In this document: one piece after another, positions 36,226 to 45,343 of the stretch | Numbering within the stretch: position 1 is the first letter of the stretch | Layout of the letters: each line of letters starts with the position of its first letter | Origin: Mucilaginibacter galii | GTDB taxonomy: Bacteria > Bacteroidota > Bacteroidia > Sphingobacteriales > Sphingobacteriaceae | Length of the DNA stretch: 64,000 nt | Direction: 5' to 3' | Assembly (NCBI RefSeq): GCF_014635825.1 | Contig: NZ_BMDO01000007.1 | Coordinates: 1 to 64,000 of the forward strand | The notes under the pieces: generated by a model | Database searches by the model: none | Seen by the model: the letters and a program-made list of their open reading frames with translations, nothing else | What the model was told of the DNA's origin: nothing | Position numbers and translations under genes: made by a program

Positions 36226-36613
36226 AACAAAAACGGAAGCGCCCACGTTTAAGTTTCTTCTTCCGTTTTCTTAACTCCTAACTCCGGCCGTAGCCAGCTT
36301 CAAAAGCATTAAGTACGATTTAATGTGCATTTACCGAACTGCTCTCTGTTACCGCTTATACACATAACTTGCGTTCTGTCCTTAGCGCTTACTCCTGCAA
36401 AGTCCATTACCGTTTAATTTACACTGTTCTCCGTAAAGTACGGTGGTAATTTTGGTAATACCTCTTTTAACTTTTCAAACAAACCCTATACAACACTCGC
36501 ATGTCTTAAAGTTTTTGTATTGATGTTAGAGACTTCCCATGATCTTTAGCTCCTCCGAAAATTCGCCCGATTCATTTTCCGTATCCCAAGGCTGTCAATG
36601 TACGTCGTTCTTA
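36226..36613 (-). ncRNA. Candidate ~390-nt structured noncoding RNA
   Basis: A good Bacteroidota promoter (TTG 36648-36650, 20-bp spacer, TATCTTAG 36620-36627) predicts a start near 36613. A stem AAAACGGAAG / CTTCCGTTTT (36269-36260, 36239-36230) with TTTTTGTTG after it predicts an end near 36226. Several local hairpins lie between, for example CCGTA-CTT-TACGG and CATTAA-N7-TTAATG. It is denser in G and C than the flanking AT-rich DNA. It lacks conserved RNase P, tmRNA and SRP RNA motifs, so the class is unknown. A 32-codon ORF (36407-36309) lies inside; coding is not shown. Confidence 0.55.
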
Positions 36614-36619
36614 ACAATA

Positions 36620-36650
36620 CTAAGATAGCATCCTATACAATGTGTGTCAA
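36620..36650 (-). promoter_or_regulatory. Promoter of the candidate ncRNA
   Basis: Minus strand: TTGAC at 36650-36646 and TATCTTAG at 36627-36620, with 20 bp between TTG and TA. This matches the -33/-7 layout of Bacteroidota housekeeping promoters. Confidence 0.6.
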
Positions 36651-37001
36651 GTAAAAAATGAAATTAATTATTAACAAGTTGTTAACCAGCTATATAATTT
36701 TATTAACAGCCAAATATATTCAATATGCTTAATGGATAGCTATTAACCATTAATTTATCAGAATAATTAACAACCTACTTGTTAACAGTTACTTACCTTA
36801 TTTCGGTTTTTAATTATTGCTTAAAAGCGTAAATCATCTATAAGCAAATAACTTTCTTTTAAAAGAATTTAATTTGTCAGGCTGCATGTGAAGAAAGATT
36901 CAGCACTCTTATTGTTCTTTAGTCGACCTGCCGATATGCATTTTGAACAGGATCTCTCACTATCGTTCGAGATGACAGCATTTTTATTCGGCTTTCTTGT
37001 A

Positions 37002-37757
37002 TCATATTTTCTCCGTTAAAAAACGCCAATATCTTTTAGGAATGTGCCGCATGTGTAATTTGGTGTTTTTTCGGGCAGGGATGTTTACGCTCTGGAAATA
37101 GTTCTTCCACAGGTTTTGATACAAGCCTTCATCTTCGGTATAGGTTGATATTACGTTATCGGGCCGGGAGGTGGAGAAATCGAGTGCGATGAATTCGACA
37201 GCGTGCAGGTTATAAAACAGGCCATAATTGCGTTTCATATCATAAATAATCCATTTTTGATCGGTATACCGGTCTTTAAAGTGTTTTGATAGCAGCGGCA
37301 AAATGTTAAAATCAGGCTCAATGGCCGAGTAAAAAGTTTCATCCTGTAGTTTTTGAAAGCGGATAAATGCTTCCATCCTGTGTTTTTCACGACGGAGCAT
37401 GCGCACCATCTCTGCCACGCGCAGCACGTATTTGTTACCGTAATCTTCTTCTACATTTTGGTTGGTATCAATAACGTAACGTATATAGCCAACTATTACA
37501 GCATCCTGTTCATCCATACCGGCCATGTGTACGGCATATAAACGCTGTAACGCTCCTGCTGAAAGCTTTTTTTGCAGCCCCTGCAATACACGACCGGCAC
37601 GCGTTTGATCGGTAATTACCTTAATTACATCTTCAAACAAGGCCGTACTTAGCCACTCCCCTTTCTGAATTTTTACATGCTGTAACTTGTGGGTATAAAT
37701 TTCAAATACGGCTGTGAGTAAGCCCTCAAAGGTTCCGTCGTAAATTAAGGTGGTCAT
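37002..37757 (-). CDS. TIGR03915/DUF4130-type putative DNA repair protein
   Basis: 251 aa. It matches the DUF4130 family often annotated as putative DNA repair: MTTLIYDGTFEGLLTAVFEI at the start, MLRREKHRMEAFIRFQ near 125-140, and ERYTDQKW-like KDRYTDQKWIIYDMKRNYG near 170. In other bacteria the domain is paired with or fused to UdgX-type uracil-DNA glycosylases, and its gene lies beside a radical SAM gene, as here. It starts 2 bp after the radical SAM stop, so the two form an operon. No biochemical activity is established. Confidence 0.85.
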   Translation of the reverse strand: MTTLIYDGTFEGLLTAVFEIYTHKLQHVKIQKGEWLSTALFEDVIKVITDQTRAGRVLQGLQKKLSAGALQRLYAVHMAGMDEQDAVIVGYIRYVIDTNQNVEEDYGNKYVLRVAEMVRMLRREKHRMEAFIRFQKLQDETFYSAIEPDFNILPLLSKHFKDRYTDQKWIIYDMKRNYGLFYNLHAVEFIALDFSTSRPDNVISTYTEDEGLYQNLWKNYFQSVNIPARKNTKLHMRHIPKRYWRFLTEKI

Positions 37758-37759
37758 GC

Positions 37760-39016
37760 TTAAAATAGGTTAAGTTGTGTTACCGAATTTTTTAAATACT
37801 TGCTTTGCGATTGTGACAAGATGTATTGCTTAATGGCCGTACCCGTCAAATCGCGCCGTTCAAACCTGGGGCTATTACAGGTAATAAAATATTTAGCGCG
37901 GTTAAGTGATACGCCTATCTTTTTTAGCTGGTCCCAGTTGAGCTTGCCAAATTTGCGGCCGCTTACAATTTTTTGCGCCGAGAGTAACCCAATACCAGGC
38001 ACACGTAAGATCAACTGCAGATCGGCCGTATTAATATCAATAGGAAAAACATGCAGGTTGCGTAGTCCCCAGCTTAACTTAGGGTCAATATCCAAATCGA
38101 GCAGCGGGTTATGGTTATCTACAATTTCGTTCACCTTAAAGCCGTAAAAACGCATGAGCCAATCGGCCTGATAGAGGCGGTTTTCGCGCACCATAGGTAC
38201 ACTGGTATTTAATGCCGGCAGGCGCACATCGCTCAAAACAGGTACATAGCCTGAGTAATAAACCCGCTTTAGGTTGAAATTTTTGTAAAAATGATTAGCA
38301 GTATGTAATACCTGCAAATCGGTTTCGGGTGTTGCACCAATAATTACCTGCGTGCTTTGACCAGCTGGTGCAAATAGGGGTGCTTTTTTAAATAAAGCTT
38401 TTTCTTCGGTACGCTGTATAATCTCATTTTTGAGGAAACTCATAGGCGCTATCATATCCTGCCGGTTTTTTTCGGGGGCTAATAGTTTCAGCCCCTCCTC
38501 AGTAGGCATTTCCAGGTTAACGCTAAGCCTATCGGCATACATGCCTGCCTCGCGCATGAGGTCATCGCTGGCGCCCGGAATGGTTTTTAAATGAATATAG
38601 CCGTTAAAGTTATGCTCTGTACGCAACTTTTTGGCTACGCGCACCAGGCGCTCCATGGTAAAATCGGCATCCTTAAATATGCCCGAACTTAAAAACAGTC
38701 CCTCAATATAATTGCGGCGATAAAAATTAATGGTCAGATCAACCACTTCCTGTACAGTAAAAGCGGCACGCTTAATATCATTGCTCTTGCGCGATACACA
38801 ATAAGCACAATCAAAAATACAATGATTGGTTAATAATATTTTAAGTAAAGACACACAGCGGCCATCCTCAGTATAGGTATGGCAAATGCCGTTACTCGCG
38901 TTACCTAAACCACCATTTTCATTCTTTCGCTTGCTCCCGCTCGATGAACAAGACACATCATACTTGGCAGCATCGGCTAATATGTTCAGCTTTTCCGTTA
39001 TCCTTACTTCATCCAT
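37760..39016 (-). CDS. Putative DNA modification/repair radical SAM protein (TIGR03916-type)
   Basis: 418 aa from ATG 39016 (MDEVRITEKL); 14 further upstream codons are open but not family-like. The 4Fe-4S motif is CIFDCAYC near residue 80, after the characteristic KRKNENGGLGNASNGICHTYTEDG-type lead-in. The C-terminal ~100 residues include a helix-hairpin-helix DNA-binding segment (LRVPGIGLLSAQKIVSGR). Together this suggests radical chemistry on DNA. It is the partner of the DUF4130 gene downstream. The reaction is unknown. Confidence 0.87.
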   Translation of the reverse strand: MDEVRITEKLNILADAAKYDVSCSSSGSKRKNENGGLGNASNGICHTYTEDGRCVSLLKILLTNHCIFDCAYCVSRKSNDIKRAAFTVQEVVDLTINFYRRNYIEGLFLSSGIFKDADFTMERLVRVAKKLRTEHNFNGYIHLKTIPGASDDLMREAGMYADRLSVNLEMPTEEGLKLLAPEKNRQDMIAPMSFLKNEIIQRTEEKALFKKAPLFAPAGQSTQVIIGATPETDLQVLHTANHFYKNFNLKRVYYSGYVPVLSDVRLPALNTSVPMVRENRLYQADWLMRFYGFKVNEIVDNHNPLLDLDIDPKLSWGLRNLHVFPIDINTADLQLILRVPGIGLLSAQKIVSGRKFGKLNWDQLKKIGVSLNRAKYFITCNSPRFERRDLTGTAIKQYILSQSQSKYLKNSVTQLNLF

Positions 39017-39109
39017 GGCAATCAAATTTACTAATATTTTTAGTATTTCAAATAACATGCCAGTAAAACTTTACACAACCTGAGGGGTTAACCCTAAAAT
39101 TAAAACGCA

Positions 39110-39523
39110 ATGGAAAAAGTATATACCGCAGTGGTAACTGCAAAAGGAGGCCGCGACGGTCATATTAAATCATCGGATGGTGTAATTGACCTGGATTTGA
39201 AAAAGCCGGTTGAAATGGGCGGACAAGGCGGCAGCTACACCAACCCCGAACAGTTATTTGCAGGTGCATACGGCGCTTGCTATCTTGGTGCGCTTGGCAC
39301 TATAGCCAAACATGATGGTGCCGACGTAAGCGAAGCCACTGCCGAAGTGCACGTAAGCTTTAATAAAGATGAAAACGCCTATGCCCTATCGGCCGAGTTG
39401 CATGTGCACATTCCGGGCTTAAGCCTTGATGAAACACAAAAGCTGGCCGATAAAGCACACCGCGCTTGCCCTTACTCCAAAGCGGTAAGAGGAAATATTG
39501 ACGTGAAGGTGTTAGCGGTGTAA
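39110..39523 (+). CDS. Organic hydroperoxide resistance protein, Ohr/OsmC family
   Basis: 137 aa. The two reactive Cys are in AYGACYLGAL (~residue 57) and HRACPYSKAVRGN (~122), and the Ohr-type N-terminus KVYTAVVTAKGGRDG is present. It reduces organic hydroperoxides through these thiols. It is divergent from the DNA repair pair, so oxidative stress could be a common theme (inference). Confidence 0.88.
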   Translation: MEKVYTAVVTAKGGRDGHIKSSDGVIDLDLKKPVEMGGQGGSYTNPEQLFAGAYGACYLGALGTIAKHDGADVSEATAEVHVSFNKDENAYALSAELHVHIPGLSLDETQKLADKAHRACPYSKAVRGNIDVKVLAV

Positions 39524-39528
39524 ATATT

Positions 39529-39612
39529 AGAGACAAGAACTAAGAAACAAGAGCCAAGTTAACATACGAGTTCCGGCAATATCTTGTTTCTTGGTTCTCA
39601 GTTCTTGTCTCT
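39529..39612. repeat. Long inverted repeat between convergent genes
   Basis: Outer arms AGAGACAAGAAC (39529-39540) and its complement (39601-39612) are perfect; inner sequences continue to pair imperfectly (AAGAAACAAG with CTTGTTTCTT). It may act as a bidirectional terminator for Ohr and the glycosyltransferase. Repeats of this AAGARACAAGA type recur in related genomes. Confidence 0.8.
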
Positions 39613-39617
39613 TACGC

Positions 39618-40343
39618 TTATTTAGCCTTAAACAACCCGTATTTCAAAATACAAAATATAGCCCTTACGCCATCTTTCCATCCTATTTTTTTACCTTCAT
39701 GGTAGGTACGGCCGTAGTAAGATATACCTACCTCATAAATTCGAATGTGTGGTATGCGGGCTATTTTAATGGTAATTTCGGGCTCGAAACCAAATCGCCT
39801 TTCGGTTAAGCTAATGGCCTGTATCATTTTGGTATTGAACAGCTTATAACAGGTTTCCATATCAGTTAAATTCAAATTGGAAAACATGTTGGAGGCGAAC
39901 GTTAACCACCGGTTACCAATGGTATGCCAAAAGAACAAGATACGGTGCGGGTTACTGCCCATAAAGCGTGAACCATAAACCACATCGGCAAAGCCATTAA
40001 CCACCGGCTTTAAAAGGTCGTTATATTCAGTAGGGTCATACTCCAGGTCGGCATCCTGAATAATCAGGTAATCGCCCGTAGCTTTGGCTATGCCGGTATG
40101 CAGCGCCGCACCTTTACCTTTGTTTACCTCGTGCTTAAAATACTGGATATTGAAGTCGGGGTTGGTTTGCTGGTAAAGGCGAATAGCCTGCTCGGTATCA
40201 TCGGCCGAACAATCGTTCACAATAATAACTTCCTTTTGAATATCGTTAAGCAGTTGTACCGCTTTAATCTTATCCAGGATGAGGTGAATAGTGCGGCCCT
40301 CGTTATATGCCGGGATGATGATGGATAGCTTGTTGATGATCAT
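39618..40343 (-). CDS. Glycosyltransferase family 2 protein
   Basis: 241 aa GT-A fold. It has SIIIPAYNEGRTI near residue 8-20, VNDCSADDTE near 43, the metal-binding QDADLEYDP near 96-104 and a KLFN/GFEPEI segment, matching the dolichyl-phosphate mannose synthase-like GT2 group that acts on polyprenyl phosphate. No C-terminal membrane domain is attached. The donor sugar is not predictable. Confidence 0.87.
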   Translation of the reverse strand: MIINKLSIIIPAYNEGRTIHLILDKIKAVQLLNDIQKEVIIVNDCSADDTEQAIRLYQQTNPDFNIQYFKHEVNKGKGAALHTGIAKATGDYLIIQDADLEYDPTEYNDLLKPVVNGFADVVYGSRFMGSNPHRILFFWHTIGNRWLTFASNMFSNLNLTDMETCYKLFNTKMIQAISLTERRFGFEPEITIKIARIPHIRIYEVGISYYGRTYHEGKKIGWKDGVRAIFCILKYGLFKAK

Positions 40344-40525
40344 AGGCTCTGTTGTAAGTAATCGGCTAAAAAAGTTTTACTGCTTTTAAACGTATTAAAC
40401 TACTTTAATAGTGTAACATATTATCCTTGCTCATCGCCACTTACACCGCAAAAGTAACACGATTGCCCGTAACATTAATAAAAATGCGCTATTTTAGTAT
40501 TTGTTTTAACTGATAGCCCCGCAAA

Positions 40526-41227
40526 ATGCTCGAAAATTTGGACTGGAATAATGTGATGGTGATTGATATTGAAACTGTGCCTCAGTACAGCAGTTACGAT
40601 CTTTTACCCGAACATTTTCAAAAACTTTGGGATAAAAAAACGCAGTACCAGCGTAAAGAAGAAACCGCCGAAGAGTTTTACCGTAATGCGGGCATCCAGG
40701 CCGAATTTGGTAAGATCATCTGCATTTCGGCGGGTATGTTCACCAAGGGCGGCGGGTTCAGGGTAAAATCCTTCGCCTCACACAACGAGGCTGAAATATT
40801 ATCGGCCTTTAGCGAAATGTTAAAAGGCCGGCCAAATAACCTGATCTTATGCGGTCATAATGCTAAGGAGTTTGATATCCCTTACATCTGCCGTCGAATG
40901 CTGGTCAATAGCATCAAGTTACCCGAGCAGCTTTGCATAACGGGCAAAAAGCCCTGGGAGATATGTCACCTGGATACCATGGACCTGTGGAAGTTTGGCG
41001 ACTACAAAAACTTCACATCCCTATCCTTACTGGCGGCCGTATTCAACATCCCAACACCTAAGGATGATATAGACGGCAGCATGGTGGGTAGCGTGTATTG
41101 GGTAGATAATCAATTGGACCGCATATGCATCTATTGCCAAAAAGATGTAGTGACCACAGCCCAACTTCTCAAACGCTTTAAAGGCGAACCGCTGATAGCC
41201 GATGAACTGATCACTATTGTGGAATAA
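40526..41227 (+). CDS. PolB-like 3'-5' exonuclease domain protein
   Basis: 233 aa. It matches the predicted 3'-5' exonuclease family related to DNA polymerase B proofreading domains (PF10108). ExoI is MVIDIETVP (Asp/Glu, residues ~11-19), ExoII is CGHNAKEFDIPYICRR (~112), and ExoIII lies in IYCQKDVVTTAQLLKRF (~208). The DEDD-type acidic residues are intact, so it should be active. No polymerase domain is attached. Confidence 0.87.
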   Translation: MLENLDWNNVMVIDIETVPQYSSYDLLPEHFQKLWDKKTQYQRKEETAEEFYRNAGIQAEFGKIICISAGMFTKGGGFRVKSFASHNEAEILSAFSEMLKGRPNNLILCGHNAKEFDIPYICRRMLVNSIKLPEQLCITGKKPWEICHLDTMDLWKFGDYKNFTSLSLLAAVFNIPTPKDDIDGSMVGSVYWVDNQLDRICIYCQKDVVTTAQLLKRFKGEPLIADELITIVE

Positions 41228-41349
41228 CAATTTTAGTAGTTAACCAAGGCTTAATCTCCACCCTAAAACCACTTTCTAATTTTTTGTACTTTTATGAAGA
41301 TTTACGAAGATTTGGTGAAGAATTTTGTACTTTAATATAAAATCTGAAC

Positions 41350-43074
41350 GTGCTAAAAGTAACTGATCTGCGCATACAATTTCGCACTGCTGATGGCTGG
41401 TTCGATGCCGTTAAAGGTATTTCTTTTGCTATTCCTCAAGGCAAAACGCTGGGTATCGTAGGCGAATCGGGCTCCGGGAAATCGGTTACTGCATTGAGCA
41501 TCATGCGTTTACTGGATGTTAAGCAAACAAAAATTACCGGCGATATTATATTCGACAATATTAATATTACCCAAACCGCCGAAAAAGACATGCAGGCCCT
41601 GCGCGGCAACCGCATAGCCATGATCTTTCAGGAGCCCATGACCTCGCTAAACCCGGTGCTGACCTGCGGAAGGCAGATAACGGAGGCCATCCAATTGCAT
41701 TGTAATTTAAGCAAGGACGCTGCACGCGCCGAGGCCATTAATCTGTTCAAAGAAGTACAACTCCCTCGTCCTGAGAGCCTATTAGATAGTTACCCGCACC
41801 AACTATCGGGCGGCCAACGCCAGCGGGTAATGATTGCCATGGCGTTATCCTGCAACCCCGAACTCCTGATTGCCGACGAACCTACCACGGCCCTGGATGT
41901 AACTGTACAAAAGACTATTATAGATCTATTACTTAAGCTAAAAGCAGAGCGTAATATGAGTCTGCTGTTTATATCGCATGATTTAGGCGTAGTTAGCCAG
42001 GTAGCCGATGAAGTTTTGGTGATGTATAAAGGCAGTATTGTAGAGCAAGCCACTGTAAAAGATATATTTAATAACCCGCAGCACCCCTACACTAAAGGAT
42101 TACTTGCTTGCCGGCCTGCTGCTCATCAACGGTTAAAAGCATTACCCATAATTGCAGATTTTTTGAAAATAGAGCCAGACGGCCACTTAGTCAGCACCGG
42201 CTTAACACTAGCCGAGGTTAACAAGAATTTTGCCTACCCACTACCCGAATTAGAAAATCATAAACAACTGTTGTACAGAAATAAAGCACTACTTGAAGTA
42301 AATAATTTATGCACTTGGTTTCCAATAAAATCCGGCTGGTTTACTTCGAATAAACAGTATATTAAAGCAGTTGATGATGTAAGTTTTGAAGTGTATCCCG
42401 GTGAAACACTTGGCTTGGTAGGCGAATCGGGCAGTGGTAAAACCACTTTAGGCCGCAGCATTTTAAGGCTAATAGAACCTACAGCAGGCAGTATCGCTTA
42501 TAAAGGTACTAACCTGCTTCAATTGAATACCAATGACTTACGGCGCATGCGCCGTAAAATACAGATCATTTTTCAGGACCCTTACTCCTCTTTAAATCCT
42601 CGCCAAACCATTGGCGAACTATTGATGGAGCCTATGCAGGTGCATAACCTACATCAAAACAATGCCCAGCGAAAGCAAAAAGTTATGGAATTGCTCCAAA
42701 GAGTAAATTTGCTTCCCGAGCACTTTAACCGCTATCCGCACGAGTTTTCGGGTGGGCAACGCCAGCGGGTGGTTATTGCACGTGCTTTAGCCCTGGAGCC
42801 AGAATTCATCATTTGCGATGAGTCAGTTTCGGCGCTTGATGTTTCGGTACAGGCACAAATACTTAACTTATTAAAGCATTTGCAGCAAGAATTAGGATTG
42901 ACTTACATTTTTATTTCGCATGATCTATCGGTAATTAAACACATATCCGACCGTATCATGGTTATTAATCAAGGCAAAATTGAGGAGATTGCCGATGCCG
43001 ACGAACTCTATCATAACCCTAAAGCTGCTTACACTCAAAAGCTTATTGCATCAATTCCTCAAATTGCAATTTAG
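41350..43074 (+). CDS. Peptide-type ABC transporter ATP-binding protein, two fused ATPase domains
   Basis: 574 aa fusion of DppD-like and DppF-like ATPases. Walker A GESGSGKS occurs at ~38-45 and GESGSGKT at ~358-365; signatures are LSGGQRQR at ~152 and FSGGQRQR at ~466; Walker B sequences are [12 protein letters not shown] and [12 protein letters not shown]. The second Walker B Glu is present. Substrates are probably di/oligopeptides or nickel-like ligands. The permease and binding-protein genes are not adjacent. GTG 41350 is the start. Confidence 0.9.
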   Translation: MLKVTDLRIQFRTADGWFDAVKGISFAIPQGKTLGIVGESGSGKSVTALSIMRLLDVKQTKITGDIIFDNINITQTAEKDMQALRGNRIAMIFQEPMTSLNPVLTCGRQITEAIQLHCNLSKDAARAEAINLFKEVQLPRPESLLDSYPHQLSGGQRQRVMIAMALSCNPELLIADEPTTALDVTVQKTIIDLLLKLKAERNMSLLFISHDLGVVSQVADEVLVMYKGSIVEQATVKDIFNNPQHPYTKGLLACRPAAHQRLKALPIIADFLKIEPDGHLVSTGLTLAEVNKNFAYPLPELENHKQLLYRNKALLEVNNLCTWFPIKSGWFTSNKQYIKAVDDVSFEVYPGETLGLVGESGSGKTTLGRSILRLIEPTAGSIAYKGTNLLQLNTNDLRRMRRKIQIIFQDPYSSLNPRQTIGELLMEPMQVHNLHQNNAQRKQKVMELLQRVNLLPEHFNRYPHEFSGGQRQRVVIARALALEPEFIICDESVSALDVSVQAQILNLLKHLQQELGLTYIFISHDLSVIKHISDRIMVINQGKIEEIADADELYHNPKAAYTQKLIASIPQIAI

Positions 43075-43183
43075 TATTAGCAATTCAACATTATAAGCAC
43101 TGTGTTGTTATGTTGTGGAACGCTCTTGTACCAACCCGTTTAATTAACATAGGTTGTGTATATTAGCACCATACTGATACCAA

Positions 43184-45322
43184 ATGTCAAAGAAGAAAAA
43201 CATAAATCCTTCGGTAAACCAAGTACTTACCCAGCTTGTGCTGGATGTGTTTGAGCAAAACGGAAGGGAAGCACTTAATTATAAACAAGTTGCTGCCAAG
43301 TTAAATATACGCGAGCCCGAGTCGCGCGAAACTATACTCGAAATTTTAAAGGAAGAAGCGAAGAAAGACATACTGCAGGAAATATCGCCCGGCAAATTCA
43401 AAGTACTTGAGCTGAAAACCTTTGTGGAAGGCAAAGTGGATATGACCAGCGAAGGTTCGGCCTTTATTGTGACAGATGACGAGTTTGAGAACGATATTTT
43501 TGTTGCTCCGCGCAAATTGCGTAATGCCTTGAATGGCGACCGGGTTAAGGTTTATGTTTATGCAAAAAGCAAAGGCAAGCGCAAGGAAGGTGAAGTAATA
43601 GAGATCATTAAGCGGGCTAAGATGGAGTTTACAGGTATTGTAAAGCTTTCGGAGCGTTTTGCTTTCTTTGTGCCAGACGACCGCAAGATGCTGCACGATA
43701 TCTTTATCCCATTAGGGGACTTGAATGGGGCCAAAAATGGAATGAAAGCCGTTGCTACCATTACCGACTGGCCACCTGAAGCCAAAAATCCTATAGGACG
43801 TATTAAAACCGTTTTAGGTGTGCAGGGCGAAAACGATACGGAAATGAACGCCATCCTGGCCGACTACGGTTTCCCGTTGAGTTTTCCGGCTGAAGTTGAA
43901 CGCGATTCAGAAGAAATATCAGATGTAATTACGCCCGAGGAAATAGCCAAAAGACGCGATTTCAGAGACGTGCTCACCATTACCATTGACCCATACGATG
44001 CCAAAGATTTTGATGATGCCATATCTTATAAAAAGTTAGAAAACGGCAACTTTGAAGTCGGCGTACACATTGCTGATGTAGCACATTATATCATCCCCGA
44101 TTCGGAACTGGATAAAGAAGCATATGATCGTGGCACTTCGGTTTATTTGGTAGATAGGGTAATCCCTATGCTGCCCGAACGACTTTCTAATGGGTTATGT
44201 TCGCTGCGACCACATGAGGATAAGCTATGCTTTGCGGCAGTTTTTGAGTTGGATGAAGCCGGGCATGTTTTAACAGAATGGTTTGGCAAAACTGTTATCC
44301 ACTCCGACCGCAGGTTTACTTACGAAGAAGTACAGGAAGTAATTGAAAACAGCGAAGGCGAATATGTGGAGGAGATACATCAACTCAATGCTTTAGCCTA
44401 TAAGCTACGCGAGCAAAAGTTTAAGAATGGTGCCATAAGTTTTGAGAGTACCGAAGTTAAATTTAAGCTCGACGAAACAGGTAAACCTATCGGCGTATTC
44501 GTAAAAGAACGCAAAGATGCGCATAAACTGGTTGAAGATTTTATGCTGCTGGCCAACCGCAAGGTGGCCGAATTTGTAAGCAAAAAAGGCAAAGGCAAAA
44601 AGAAATACACTTTTGTTTATCGTGCACACGACGCGCCTAACCCCGAAACCTTAGGTAACTTTGCCCAATTTGCAGCGCGCTTTGGTTATAAGATCAACAT
44701 GAAATCGGATAGGGAAGTTGCCCGCTCGCTAAACCATTTAATGGCCGATGTGGAGGGTAAGAAAGAGCAAAATGTACTTACTCAACTGGCTATCCGGTCT
44801 ATGGCTAAAGCGGTATATACCACCAAAAGCAGTAGTCACTACGGCTTGGCGTTTGACCATTACACCCACTTTACCTCTCCCATCCGTCGCTACCCCGATG
44901 TAATGGTGCACCGTCTGTTATTACATTATTTAAACGGAGGTGAATCTGCTAATGCAGAACATTACGAGGCGTTATGTAAACATAGCTCTGAAAAAGAAAA
45001 AAAGGCTGCTGATGCGGAACGTGCTTCGGTTAAGTACAAACAGGCCGAATACTTAAAAGATCATATCGGCAGTATATACAGTGGTGTTATATCGGGCGTA
45101 ACAGAATGGGGTATGTATGTACAAATTACAGAAAACAACTGCGAGGGAATGATACGCCTGCGCGATATAGCCGACGATTTTTATACCTGGGATGAAAAGA
45201 ACTACGCAATCATAGGTCAGCGAAAAAAGAAGGTTTACCAGCTGGGTGATGAAATCCGAATCAAGGTAAAAAACGTAGATCTAACTAAAAAGCAAATCGA
45301 CTTTTCGCTGGTTCAAGACTAA
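43184..45322 (+). CDS. rnr: Ribonuclease R
   Basis: 712 aa 3'-5' exoribonuclease. An N-terminal HTH-like region and cold-shock domains (~70-210) precede the RNB domain with the metal motif DPYDAKDFDDA (~268-278) and YTHFTSPIRRYPD, and a C-terminal S1 domain (SGVISGVTEWGMYVQI). It degrades structured RNA. It is followed 21 bp later by the prenyl synthase start. Confidence 0.94.
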   Translation: MSKKKNINPSVNQVLTQLVLDVFEQNGREALNYKQVAAKLNIREPESRETILEILKEEAKKDILQEISPGKFKVLELKTFVEGKVDMTSEGSAFIVTDDEFENDIFVAPRKLRNALNGDRVKVYVYAKSKGKRKEGEVIEIIKRAKMEFTGIVKLSERFAFFVPDDRKMLHDIFIPLGDLNGAKNGMKAVATITDWPPEAKNPIGRIKTVLGVQGENDTEMNAILADYGFPLSFPAEVERDSEEISDVITPEEIAKRRDFRDVLTITIDPYDAKDFDDAISYKKLENGNFEVGVHIADVAHYIIPDSELDKEAYDRGTSVYLVDRVIPMLPERLSNGLCSLRPHEDKLCFAAVFELDEAGHVLTEWFGKTVIHSDRRFTYEEVQEVIENSEGEYVEEIHQLNALAYKLREQKFKNGAISFESTEVKFKLDETGKPIGVFVKERKDAHKLVEDFMLLANRKVAEFVSKKGKGKKKYTFVYRAHDAPNPETLGNFAQFAARFGYKINMKSDREVARSLNHLMADVEGKKEQNVLTQLAIRSMAKAVYTTKSSSHYGLAFDHYTHFTSPIRRYPDVMVHRLLLHYLNGGESANAEHYEALCKHSSEKEKKAADAERASVKYKQAEYLKDHIGSIYSGVISGVTEWGMYVQITENNCEGMIRLRDIADDFYTWDEKNYAIIGQRKKKVYQLGDEIRIKVKNVDLTKKQIDFSLVQD

Positions 45323-45343
45323 TTGCATCAGGCGAAGCATTTT

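Larger units (their letters stand above)
35857..37001. other. 1.1 kb gene-free region: direct repeats, candidate ncRNA, REP half-copy
   Basis: No protein gene longer than ~60 aa is credible. Contents from left: an imperfect 57-bp direct repeat (36028-36084, 36155-36212), a hairpin terminator and ~390-nt candidate RNA gene on the minus strand (36226-36613) with its promoter (36620-36650), an AT-rich stretch, and a half-copy of the TGTCATTTCGA repeat at 36946-36977. Confidence 0.7.

Noticed and set aside
36226..36613. RNase P RNA, tmRNA or SRP RNA as identity of the candidate RNA
   Set aside because: The GAGGAAAGTC core of RNase P, a tmRNA acceptor/tag structure and the SRP GGAAG-type Alu-distal core are all absent.
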